Assembly: GCA_036250225.1 (NCBI GenBank) | Contig: JAPZLL010000005.1 | Coordinates: 1,550,001 to 1,614,000, forward strand | Source: Cercophora sp. LCS_1 | Taxonomy: Eukaryota; Ascomycota; Sordariomycetes; Sordariales; Lasiosphaeriaceae | Reading direction: 5' to 3' | Length of the DNA: 64,000 bases | In this document: piece after piece, positions 9,515 to 19,250 of the stretch | How positions within the stretch are numbered: the stretch's first letter is position 1 | Layout of the letters: each line of letters begins with the position of its first letter | Notes under the pieces: model-generated | Seen by the model: the letters and a program-made list of their open reading frames with translations, nothing else | What the model was told of the DNA's origin: nothing | Databases searched by the model: none | Translations under genes and position numbers: made by a program

Positions 9515-11516
9515 GATGATGAGGCCGGAAGTTTGGGTCCGAGGAGTCTTGAGGGGTTGTCCAACTTCAAATAAAGATCATGGTATCCGCTATGCCGAAA
9601 CACGCTGTGATTGAGATGCAAAGGGAGAACACCGAAAGGTCAATCGGGAGGCGTACGGCACGAGGGGAGTGAGGCAGGTACTAGGTATATAGCGGCTGTT
9701 GAGACGCAGTGGAGAGACAAGCGAGCGTCGCTCTGTCGGGGGGGGGGCCAACAGGGCGGCGTTGTTGGCGCGGCGGACATTGGCTGCGGTGTGAAATCGG
9801 CTGTGACTTGCTGGGTTCTTGCTCAGGCACACGGTGGGCACGCATGACGGCCACGGAAAAGCGCCAGAAGGGCAGCCTTTCGGAGACGCAGAGCGCGGTG
9901 GTGACCTGCGGGAGCGGGAGTTGAGCGCCCCTCTACGCTCGCTGGTTGGACGGGCCGTCTCGAGAGCACAGGTGGGAGGGCGGCAAAGGCCGTCGCGCGA
10001 TTGGCTGGCACCACGCTGGGCGTTGTGAAGCCCGTCAATCCCATCGATCCCCCGCCATCCACCCGCATCCAACCCCTGTCCAATGTGCCCCTCCTCCGCC
10101 GAATCCCTGCCAGTACCCATCCCTCCCGGCTTAGCCGTGACCCTCGATGCGGTGCCTCGCTCGTCGGTTCATGATAATAAAGCTGACGACTTGCGACAAA
10201 TTCCGACAGAAGCAAACTGTGCATGCGAGGAGACCCATCACAGCGATTAGTGGCACCCAACCCTGAAAGCTTGCATGACGAAGTCATCTCGTGCAGGCCG
10301 CTCAAGAGGGCCCCCAATGAGGCTCGACACGGCATTGCATCCTTTGACCCTCGCAGCTAGCCTCTGGGTGATGGGGCCAAAAGTGTGATGGACCCATTCC
10401 GTTTCCAGCATGACATCTGCAACACGGCGGCAACGAGCTTCTTGTGGTGGAGACTATTCAGCCCATCACCAATGTGATGGCAATGTGATTGTGAAAACGA
10501 AGAGCCCAAAGCCAACTGCGCATGAATGTGAAATCCGCTCATGGAGAAGCGAATTCGGCCCGCTCAAGAAATACCATGGCTATTTTATGACAGAAGCAGC
10601 CGTGTCTGTGTGTTGATCAGCATTGTTTCCAACAAATTGGGGCTGGGAATCCGAGCGCACAGGTTGGCGATAGCGACCTCGAGCCGGGATCCTTGCTTGA
10701 TACTGGTAGGGGCACGATTAGTATACCTAAACATGCACGTAGTAGGGGCAGGGTAGTAGCGGTCGATCTGCTAATAACTCTGATCTGATTCTGCGATGCA
10801 AGCACTCAACCGGTGTCCCGTCCAGGCTTGCCGGGCCCACCCAATCACTTACTGACAACGCCTGGGTACCTATGACTGCCGGGCATGAATGGCAAGTTCA
10901 AGAATTGAACTGCACTCCTCTTGAGAAGGGTATCCGGATAGAGAAATCCATGGTAAGCAAGTGCAAATACACATCCGTCAACAACAGGAGAGAGAGTGCA
11001 TGGCCAAGAGCAGGCCTGGCTGGATTGGCGAGCCTGGACGAGGACGGAGACGGGGTGAGAGAGGTGAGAGCGCGATGTGTGCAGCAACAAGGAAACTCAA
11101 AAGAAAAAGAGAAAAAAAGAGACAAAAAGCGAAGTCAGGCAAGCCTGAAGGATGCGAGTTTCGGGGGAAAGCCAAAGTTCAAGATTTCCGCTACTTTGCT
11201 GAGAAAGCACATACTTGCTGCTTAGATGGCTCGGGTTGTGTGCGGTGCCCAAATCCAAAGACCCTGCGGTGGAGGGGCCAGGTCGCTGAATGAGAGGCGG
11301 CGGGGTCCTTGCAGGTCACGTGCCTTCGTGGGTATTCCTTCGCGTCTCGTCCCAATATTAGCGGCAGGCGCGCTCAAACACAGGCTTGACTCGCTCAGGC
11401 ACCTGTGGTTCTTTGCAACAGTGATTGTTTTGGTGAGAGCGCCTGGCTCAATGATTTCTTACTTGCGCTTCTCCGTGTGGAGCCCCTAATCCGTTTCTTT
11501 TTACGGCTTTGCTCTG
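9515..11516. other. Intergenic, divergent promoter region
   Basis: 2.0 kb between divergently transcribed genes. No convincing gene. It contains a run of ten G at 9738-9747 and an inverted repeat at 10463-10480 (CCATCAC, CAAT spacer, GTGATGG). Confidence 0.6.
10463..10480. repeat. Small inverted repeat, 7-bp arms
   Basis: CCATCAC-CAAT-GTGATGG. It shares its arm sequence with the palindrome at 37921-37937. It could be a binding site for a dimeric factor or chance. Confidence 0.3.
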
Positions 11517-14500
11517 ATGCCTTCCCCCGCGTCACCCAAGGACGCGATCCTTCAGAGTCTCAACGACGCACAGCGACGCGCCGTTAGCTCTGATGCTGCT
11601 ACCGTCGCTATCCTCGCTGGTCCGGGGAGCGGCAAAACGCACACACTCACTTCACGTGTTGCATGGCTAATTGACCACGTGGGATACCGCCCTGAAGATG
11701 TCGTCGTCGCTACCTTCACTGTCAAGGCTGCGCGTGAGATGAAAGAGCGCATTGGACGCGCCCTTGGAGATGGTCGAGAGAAGAAGATCGTTCTTGGGAC
11801 TTTTCATAGCATCTCTCGTCGCTATCTCGCTGCCTATGGAAGCAAAATTGGATTGAGCCAGAAATTTGGCATCGCCGACGACAACGATTCCCGCAACATC
11901 ATCAGCCGAATCATCAAAAGACTCCAGCTCCAGATTGAGCCGCCAGCTGCTCGCTCATGGATCAGCAAGAAAAAATCCGGAGGAACAGACGGGCAATCGG
12001 CAACGGCAAAGAAACAGGCAGCGGCCAGAGTTCCCGGCACTGGCCTTCAGGAACTTCAGACCTGCTACGACGAATACCAGGCACAGTTACAGCGCTCGAA
12101 TCTGCTGGATTATGACGATCTCTTGGTACGATGTGTCGAGCTGTTGCAGAAGTTCCCTTCGTGTGTCTCGAATGTGCAGACGGTGCTCATCGACGAATAC
12201 CAGGACACCAACGGTATTCAGTACGAGCTGATGAAGCTGTTCGCCCAGAAAAGAAACCGAATTACGGTTGTGGGCGATCCGGACCAGAGTATTTACGGAT
12301 GGCGATCTGCTGAAATCCGCAATCTTTGGCGACTACTTCGCGAGTTTCCCCAAACAGACGAAGTCTCACTTGAAGAAAACTACCGGTCGTCCCAGTCAAT
12401 CCTCAGTCTTTCTCTCGAGGTCATCAAGCAGGACACAAAGCGGTATCAGAAAGCATTAAAACCGGTGCACAGTCGAGGGTCTCGTCCGGTACTGCGGAGA
12501 CTGAAGAGCGCTTCTGCCGAAGGCGAGTGGATCGTCTCGGAGATCAAGCGCATCGTTTTGATGTCGGGCAACATGTTGACACATGGAGACGTAGCCATTC
12601 TACTACGTTCTGCAGCATTGTCAAGACAGGTTGAAAGCGCACTTGGCAAGGCGGGGATAAAGTACAAGATGGTTGGGGGCCACAAGTTTTATGATCGCGC
12701 AGAGATCAAGATTCTCCTCGACTACTTGAGGATTATCTATCAGCCTGAGAACAACGATGCGCTGGCGAGGATCATGAACGTTCCGAAACGTGGGGTCGGC
12801 GACGGCACTATCAAGAGCCTTATCGAAGAAGCAGAACAGTCCTCGACGAGTCTCTGGGTCTTGCTGACAAAGCATTGCAGAGGCGTGAAGGCTGCTAAAA
12901 CCAAGATCACGAAACACATGGAGCAACGAATCAGCGGCGGGCTTATCCGTCTCATTGAGGGGATGAGAAAGCGAGCCGCTGATGCCGCATTGGATGCCAC
13001 GAACACTCCCTGCGGCTTGGTAGAATTGATCAACCATCTTCTCAAAGCACTTGAGTTTGAGAAGTTCCTTCAGGCTTCACACCCCGATGACCACGAGAAA
13101 CGATGGGAAAACGTTCAGGAGTTTTTGAACCTCGCCGCAGACTTCGTTCGGGACCAACAGACTGTGGAGGAGGCGCTTCCAGAGATCGAAGGCCTCCAGC
13201 AGGCTGTCGATGCCGAAGTCCTCCCTCGCTTCTTGGCCAACGTGTCTTTGGCATCCGATGCGCAGACGGGCGAAGACTCGGACAGCAAGCCACCGGTGAC
13301 AATCTCGACGATCCACGCTGCCAAGGGCCTCGAATGGCCTGTTGTCTTCGTCCCTGCAGTGTACAATGGATCGATTCCGCACATGCGTTCAGAGGACGAT
13401 GATGAAGAGCGACGACTGCTCTACGTTGCTATGACGAGAGCACAATCCCTGCTCTATCTAAGTTGTCCCTTGTACGGCACGAATGGGAATGGTGAACGTT
13501 GCGAGTTGTCCCCGTTCATCGCCCCCTTGAGTAACGGCTTCGCAAAAAAGGGGCCGAGCCTCGAGAGACAAGTGCTCCAGCAGATTGCCAATATTGTCAG
13601 ACGCAAATTACCGCCAGACGAGGCCATCTTTGGAGCTCTTCCGCCGATGTATTCCCCCGCGGACGATCTATTTCCCGTGGATCCAGAGCAGCAGCCGCAA
13701 CAGCAGCAACAGCAACAGCCTAGCCGCAATGCAGGCGATTGGGGTGGTCCCCATGCCGACAAGCATCGTTCGAAACGACCCAAGTTTACCGCGGCAACTG
13801 GTGGGCATGACAACGGCGAAGAGCCTGAGTGGAAGAAGGAGTACGCCACGACGATGGAGAATTCTTCAACATTTACAGTCGCAGCCTTACCGGGTTTTGT
13901 CAGTGCCGGTGCACATCAAGCTGCCATCACCGCCGCCAATATGGCAGCCGAAGCAGAGGCCAAGGCCGAGAAAGCCATCAAAAGGGCAACCACCAAAAGA
14001 CCAGCGGACCAGAAGAGCATCCTTGGCTTTGTCAACAACACCACGACCACAAGTCGGGAGCCAAGTTCTCACTCCGGCCCAACTGCACGTCCCCCGGTGG
14101 CAAATCCGGGCAGCCTTCCACAGCAAATGACACGGCCGGTCAACAACGGTCCAACATATGGCCAGTTCGGTTCTCGAGATATCCGCGCTAACCCACCAGC
14201 ACCGGTTCTCAAACCAGAGTTTGCCGCCCACAAGCTGAGCATGGCCAAGAATCACACGCGGCCACCACAGCTTCCGCCCTCACCTGCAAATCAAAGAAAG
14301 CACTACGCCTGCTTTTCCAGTTCCCCACCCAGATCTGGGTTGAACGGCGAGGCTGCGGAAGCAACGGACGACCCCGGGGCAGCGGCTGAGAATGAACCGC
14401 CACCAGAGCCGACGCGGCCTGCCACTTGTATGCATTCTACGACCTTTAATGTCCCGAACGGGCTTAGGGGAGGGTTTAAGAGACCGGCGGGGCTGGGTAG

Positions 14501-14594
14501 GGAAACTATAACGCCCATGGCACAACTACGGAAACCGTTCAAACCGTTGACCATGAGCCGACCTGGGATGAGCCGGCCTGGGCCTGGACGGTAA
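11517..14594 (+). CDS. SRS2: Srs2/UvrD-type superfamily 1 ATP-dependent 3'-5' DNA helicase
   Basis: Single-exon CDS of 1,025 aa. Srs2 helicases strip Rad51 filaments and channel lesions at forks away from recombination. All SF1A motifs are visible: Q-motif LNDAQRRAV (about residue 16), Walker A AGPGSGKT (34), motif Ia VATFTVKAAREM, Walker B LIDEYQDTN (about 225), motif III VVGDPDQSIYGWRSA, motif IV LEENYRSS, motif V ISTIHAAKGLEW (about 597) and motif VI RRLLYVAMTRAQ (about 635). The C-terminal ~330 residues are low-complexity, with a Gln tract (about 717-735) and many Pro/Ser/Lys residues. This matches the divergent Srs2 tail that carries Rad51- and PCNA/SUMO-binding elements, though I could not identify such motifs. 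Length and motif order fit Srs2 (Neurospora MUS-50) better than bacterial UvrD. Confidence 0.93.
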   Translation: MPSPASPKDAILQSLNDAQRRAVSSDAATVAILAGPGSGKTHTLTSRVAWLIDHVGYRPEDVVVATFTVKAAREMKERIGRALGDGREKKIVLGTFHSISRRYLAAYGSKIGLSQKFGIADDNDSRNIISRIIKRLQLQIEPPAARSWISKKKSGGTDGQSATAKKQAAARVPGTGLQELQTCYDEYQAQLQRSNLLDYDDLLVRCVELLQKFPSCVSNVQTVLIDEYQDTNGIQYELMKLFAQKRNRITVVGDPDQSIYGWRSAEIRNLWRLLREFPQTDEVSLEENYRSSQSILSLSLEVIKQDTKRYQKALKPVHSRGSRPVLRRLKSASAEGEWIVSEIKRIVLMSGNMLTHGDVAILLRSAALSRQVESALGKAGIKYKMVGGHKFYDRAEIKILLDYLRIIYQPENNDALARIMNVPKRGVGDGTIKSLIEEAEQSSTSLWVLLTKHCRGVKAAKTKITKHMEQRISGGLIRLIEGMRKRAADAALDATNTPCGLVELINHLLKALEFEKFLQASHPDDHEKRWENVQEFLNLAADFVRDQQTVEEALPEIEGLQQAVDAEVLPRFLANVSLASDAQTGEDSDSKPPVTISTIHAAKGLEWPVVFVPAVYNGSIPHMRSEDDDEERRLLYVAMTRAQSLLYLSCPLYGTNGNGERCELSPFIAPLSNGFAKKGPSLERQVLQQIANIVRRKLPPDEAIFGALPPMYSPADDLFPVDPEQQPQQQQQQQPSRNAGDWGGPHADKHRSKRPKFTAATGGHDNGEEPEWKKEYATTMENSSTFTVAALPGFVSAGAHQAAITAANMAAEAEAKAEKAIKRATTKRPADQKSILGFVNNTTTTSREPSSHSGPTARPPVANPGSLPQQMTRPVNNGPTYGQFGSRDIRANPPAPVLKPEFAAHKLSMAKNHTRPPQLPPSPANQRKHYACFSSSPPRSGLNGEAAEATDDPGAAAENEPPPEPTRPATCMHSTTFNVPNGLRGGFKRPAGLGRETITPMAQLRKPFKPLTMSRPGMSRPGPGR

Positions 14595-15134
14595 CTCTGT
14601 GTGCCAAGACATATATAATACAAGAAATTATCATTACGCATCGTAATTGCCGTTGACCAAGTAGTAAGTGTGCCTAAAGTTGAGACCAAGGGCAAGTCGT
14701 CACCTGTCCACACCTCCAACTCCCATGTTCCGGAGTGAGTACCCCTTGTAAATAGTAAACCCATCACACTTCTTGACGCATGCACCAATTTCGCCTGGCC
14801 TTTTTGTCACATTCAGTGTCCTGCTCCTCCCGTCTGCCCCTACCCCGGGAATTCCCGCCCACCCCCGTGACCACGACCCGTAAGCGGACGAACATAATGC
14901 CTCGCCATAACGCAGCCTCCAACCATAACACCCCCGAAATAATTCACTTGCTAGCAGCCAGCAAGGTCAAAAAAGTTTATAAGTAACCCAAAATTCCAAC
15001 TCCCAGCATTTGCTTGTTCTATTCCAACAACAACCAGATCACATTCTTGAGGTATCCACCCGACAGTCTCAAACACATACAAGTGATCAGATACACCAGA
15101 CAACCGCTGTATCCCTCTCCGCCGACACGCAATC
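14595..15134. other. Intergenic
   Basis: Helicase 3' UTR and promoter of the small gene downstream. No supported gene. Confidence 0.6.
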
Positions 15135-15468
15135 ATGCTTCCAATCCCCAAGTCAACCCTTGGTCGCGGCCGTCAAACGACCCGCTCCCTTTCCACCTCG
15201 CACGCGGCACGTAACGCAAACCCGAACCCGTCGTACCCAGCCTTTAGTCTAAAGCGGATCGTTCCAAATCCTAGGACGCGCGCGGCGGTTTGGGTCGGGT
15301 TGGGGGTTCTGGCTTGTGTGGAGGGGTTTGCTTGGTGAGTTTTGTTTCTTCCATTGTTCAGGTTTGGGATGGTATGGATGATACCCTGGACGTATGCTGA
15401 CCGGAGGCAGGGTGAAGTTTGGGCCGAGGATTTTGGGGAGGGCGAAGGAGCAGGGAAAGGGGGAGTAA
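15135..15468 (+). CDS. Small (85 aa) probable mitochondrial inner-membrane protein, one intron
   Basis: CDS join of 15135-15334 and 15411-15468. The 76-bp intron has a GTGAGT donor, a GCTGAC branch site and a GGCAG acceptor. Exon 1 read alone stops just after the donor, so the gene looks like a 67-aa chance frame unless spliced. The N-terminus is rich in Arg/Ser/Thr with no acids (GRGRQTTRSLSTSHAARN), typical of a mitochondrial presequence. One hydrophobic helix follows (AAVWVGLGVLACVEGFAWVK), then a basic C-terminus (FGPRILGRAKEQGKGE). The layout fits the small single-helix proteins of respiratory-chain or MICOS-associated complexes, but I cannot name it. The in-frame splice that continues the helix is the main evidence. 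Confidence 0.68.
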
Positions 15469-15968
15469 GGGGTGGTGTTTCAGCATGGAAAAGGCATAGA
15501 GGTTTTGCGAAATATTTGGGGGGGTGCTCTTTTGGGGCAGTCGGTTGAAATAATACTTGAAGATGAGTAGGCTGCATTTGGGGTGTCAACCTGGGGGTTC
15601 ACGAGGTGTCGGATTGGGGTAAGGGGCTCCCTGCAACGAGGTATATTGTCCAACTATCTGGACCATGGAAAGTCAGGGTGAAAGAATCAGTTGAATGCCT
15701 CGGCGTAGTATCTCGACTCCCAACGCGCCATGTGACTCTGCTAGTTGAAAGAGGATTTATAACCCAACCTCACAAGTCTTTGACAAAAGAAACGGTTCAC
15801 ACAAAAAATGTCGAAGAGCTATCCATCGACCGAAAAGAGGTGTATACAAAATTCAGATGCATCTCTCGAAATTCGAACGCCTAAACACTCGTAATAAGGC
15901 ATGGTGGTTTTTTTTGGCAATGCCTCTTGAAATTTATAATACCTGTGCCCATTTTACTGCAACCAACT
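15469..15968. other. Intergenic between converging genes
   Basis: 3' flanks of two converging genes; no supported gene. Confidence 0.6.
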
Positions 15969-18173
15969 TTACCACCCGGGAAACCCATCTTCTTCATCGT
16001 TCAGATCAATAACCCATTCCTCCTTCTTGATCATTCTCGCCAACCTTTGCTTTGTCACTTTCTCTTTGTCCTTTAACTCCGCCGAGAGCGTCTTGTTGAC
16101 GACGCACAGCTGGGCCAACGGCTTGTATCTAGACTGCATGTCCTCCAAGTATTCCACCGGCACCCGGTATACGATCGGCTCTGCCCTGCCGATTGGCTCA
16201 CCGTGCTCCGCCGGATCAGGCCCAAATACTCTTGCCAACGCCGCCACACGGTCCGCGCGTGCGTTACCTTCGATTCCAGCGTGTCCCGGACACCAGTAAA
16301 GTTCCAGCTCAACACCCTGCTGTTTCAAGGTGCGCGACGATGCGGCGCCCCTGGAAAAGCACCTCCCGTGGCCAGATTGTATCATTTGAAGCGATGAATG
16401 CGAATCAGTGAATATAGTGACCTTCTTGATGCATTCACGTTCTTCGACCACCTTGACCGCAATCGCGAGGGCGCACTCCACGGCAAGCAGCTCCATGTAA
16501 CTGTTGCGGCCACGCAACGAACTCGAGACGGTGTAGGCACAGTCTTGCCAGGGGTCAGAGCAGGCGCCGGCGTATTTACTCTCAATATCGGCTTGGCTGC
16601 GGCGGAAAACGACACTGAACCCAGCGTTTTGTGTCGGTTGTCCCCAGGACCCGTCAGTCCACAGAGCAAGGTGATGAGGACCAAAGGTAGCGTCTTTCAT
16701 TCGGTGTCTCGCATCCTCAGCCATCTTGGCGTACTTGAGGGCGTAGTCTCTGGAACTGATAGTGATCCCACCAACAAATCGCCTATTCGCACCTGCTGGC
16801 GGACCTTTCTTCTTCTTTTTCTTACATGGGGACTTCTCGGCTGCGCGACTTGGAGCAGGCTGTCCCGGCCCGGACGGATCCATGGGAACACCTGATTCTT
16901 TCAACTGCGTCATTTTCTTCTCTGAGAGACCCGCAGAAGCCTTCAGCCCGGCCATAGCCTCGCCAGAGAGAAAGCCAACTCCGGCCACCCACTTGAGAGG
17001 AGAGCCGGATTTTGAGTCCTCAGGTGTATCGCTCGGACCATCCGGGCTGGCCTCTCTGAGAGCCTCGGGCTCACCATTGGACGCAGGTTGAGGTTCCGGT
17101 TCCTCGGTTGATGTGGCTTTACACAGCTTGTCGATAGCGGTATCTGACTTCGATGAAACCGGAGCCTCATCTTGAGCGTCGACCTCAGCATCTTTAGGGG
17201 ATTCGGTGTTGATAGCTGGCTGAGACCCAGCATCCTCTGCAGCTTTGGACGCATTCATCTTGGTTTGTGTTGCGAGCTCCTCTTCCCCAATGACATTTGC
17301 TACATCAACTTGAAGCTTCAGTCTGGGTGGTTCAGGTACACCCTCAACGAGAACACCGCTGGGCAACTTTCCCGAAGAGGAGGTATCTTCCTCCTCTTGC
17401 TTTGTAGACCCAGCTTCTGCTGCGGCCAACTGAGCGTCAAGCCATTGCTCAAGCTGTTCGGCTTTCCAGAAAGAGGTATCATCGCGAGGGGTGAAGAATT
17501 TGAATAGCGGGATGCCCGAGATGCCCAGAGAAACGTATTTGAATGCGTCCCCACAGACAGGACTACTCGAAGGAGTGAGAGCAACCGGCCTGGCCGGCGT
17601 CCTTGTCGAGCGGACCGTGATACGCGAGACAGCGTCTGTGAAGTTCGTCGAGCCAAGGGACATACCACTTGCCGTGGGCAAAACCCGGTACGACATGTTC
17701 ATCACACTTGCCATCTCATCCGGGATATCCCCGAGAAAAGACTCTGTTGACTGTTCGTCCGGCGGAGACAACTTGAGTGCTGGTGGGGATAGCTTCAGCG
17801 CCGACGGTGTTGGGATGTCGGGCGCCTGTTTGCAGACCGGTGATGCATCTGGGGTACTGATCGAGGAGAGCTCCAAATCCTCGGTGCTTCCACTTGACCA
17901 ACTGCGAGTTGTCACGGAGGCGCTGTCACTGGTAGCGGTGGTGGTGTCTCTAGTGGTCCCTTCAGGGGATGACTCTCGCTGTGAAAAGGAAGACGCTGTA
18001 CAGTACAAGTCCTCCCCGAGCTGGGCGAAGCCTTCTGCCACGGCATCATGTTGGTCGCGTAGGGGCCCGTGTGGCTCTCTAACATGATATGCTATGACTG
18101 TATTCTTGGCCTCAGTCAGATCGAAACCCGACGAGGTAAGCACTGATAGAAGACGACGGAATGGTGAACGCAT
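15969..18173 (-). CDS. Protein with C-terminal RNase H domain and long disordered N-terminus
   Basis: Single-exon CDS of 734 aa; the ATG at 18171-18173 gives MRSPFRRLLSVLTSSGFDLT. The last ~250 residues form an RNase H fold with catalytic acids apparently intact: ALWTDGSWG (first Asp), MELLAVECALAI (Glu), VTIFTDSHSSLQ (Asp), YWCPGHAGIEGNARADRVA (His loop and last Asp). The TDGS, CPGHAGIEGNARAD and FTDSHSS wording is that of the RNase H domains of non-LTR retrotransposons, but no reverse transcriptase or endonuclease lies nearby. The N-terminal ~450 residues are Ser/Pro/acid-rich. A KKKKKK cluster just before the domain may be a nuclear signal. It is either a host RNase H-like protein or a domesticated retroelement domain. 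Hydrolysis of RNA in RNA-DNA hybrids is inferred from the residues only. Confidence 0.85.
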   Translation of the reverse strand: MRSPFRRLLSVLTSSGFDLTEAKNTVIAYHVREPHGPLRDQHDAVAEGFAQLGEDLYCTASSFSQRESSPEGTTRDTTTATSDSASVTTRSWSSGSTEDLELSSISTPDASPVCKQAPDIPTPSALKLSPPALKLSPPDEQSTESFLGDIPDEMASVMNMSYRVLPTASGMSLGSTNFTDAVSRITVRSTRTPARPVALTPSSSPVCGDAFKYVSLGISGIPLFKFFTPRDDTSFWKAEQLEQWLDAQLAAAEAGSTKQEEEDTSSSGKLPSGVLVEGVPEPPRLKLQVDVANVIGEEELATQTKMNASKAAEDAGSQPAINTESPKDAEVDAQDEAPVSSKSDTAIDKLCKATSTEEPEPQPASNGEPEALREASPDGPSDTPEDSKSGSPLKWVAGVGFLSGEAMAGLKASAGLSEKKMTQLKESGVPMDPSGPGQPAPSRAAEKSPCKKKKKKGPPAGANRRFVGGITISSRDYALKYAKMAEDARHRMKDATFGPHHLALWTDGSWGQPTQNAGFSVVFRRSQADIESKYAGACSDPWQDCAYTVSSSLRGRNSYMELLAVECALAIAVKVVEERECIKKVTIFTDSHSSLQMIQSGHGRCFSRGAASSRTLKQQGVELELYWCPGHAGIEGNARADRVAALARVFGPDPAEHGEPIGRAEPIVYRVPVEYLEDMQSRYKPLAQLCVVNKTLSAELKDKEKVTKQRLARMIKKEEWVIDLNDEEDGFPGW

Positions 18174-19250
18174 ACTGGATCGATCGGTTTGTTGTCTTTG
18201 ATGCAGAAAAGTATTGTGAACTAGGAGAGACGTTGGGTGAAGAGGTGGTATGAAGAATATATAGTTGAGTGGAGAGCTTCATTTAAAGTTGGCTTCACAC
18301 ATTCAAAGTTAGGGGTCCTTTGAAGTTTTAAAAGACAAACAAGGCCCCCATCATGGCGAATCAGGTCAAACCCTGTGATCAAAAGGGTTGAAGCATCGTC
18401 AAGCCGCAAGCCGGAGGCTGATTCGGTAATGTATCGAGGTCTACCTCTTGTTACCCAACCTGAGCTGGTCCCAATCAGCGAGGCCATGGCATTCCCACCC
18501 GACAAAATAAGCATGTTATGGGAGAAGCCATCCGGGCTTGTCTGTTCAACAGTCAGTACAGCATTCCCCGAAGCTGCAACCGGGGCAGCAGCCACGGAAA
18601 TCAAACTTACCTCGAGAGCATCGCAATAAACTCCGAACCTAACACATTTCGACATTCCAGCAGCCAACGTAAAACCCAGCCGACGAACCAATCCTTGTTT
18701 TTTCGGTTCAAAACGACGGTGTTAACCCCAAGGTGGCGACATGTTCGTGTGTCCGCCAACGGTTGGTCCCTGCGTCGGTGCCAGCTCGTCGGGTGCCATC
18801 TGGAACACTCCCATCCAACGCGTCGGTTCGAAAAGGTGTTGGCTGGAACTTGGAGAGGTGTCGTTGGTTCAGGTTGTGGAGCCACTCAACCTCCGCTGAC
18901 CAAGCACATGTCAATGGCTTCTCCCCAACGTGCCTTCCACGCTTGTGCGCCCATCAGCACAACCTCGAAACCATTTGAACATCCTTTTTAGCTCGCGAGA
19001 TAAACCTATGCCATTATTTTCAACACAACACTCCACCACATGCCTACCACCAAAGAACAGCCTCTCAACTAACACGGGAGAAAAAAAAACCAATGGTCTG
19101 CTTGCCTATTTTACTACCAAAGCTCACCACCACTGCTAGACAAAACAAGCTTGCCAGAAGAGAATAAAAGCCCGAATTCTGTAGTTATTAAATATCGTAC
19201 TTTGCCAATGCCAGCACCCCCTTCCCCATTAAAGCTGTCCAAAAACAGAA
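18174..19250. other. Intergenic with an intron-like element
   Basis: RNase H-gene promoter side and kinase 3' UTR side. On the minus strand, 18542-18610 has the full form of an intron (GTAAGT donor, TACTGAC branch site, CAG acceptor, 69 bp) within an open frame at 18221-18691. It may be a 5'-UTR intron or part of a small unrecognised gene. Nothing else is supported. Confidence 0.4.
18258..18263 (-). promoter_or_regulatory. TATA-like element of the RNase H-domain gene
   Basis: The minus strand reads CAACTATATATTC, about 85 bp upstream of the ATG at 18173. This is a plausible core-promoter position for a gene with a short leader. Confidence 0.35.
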
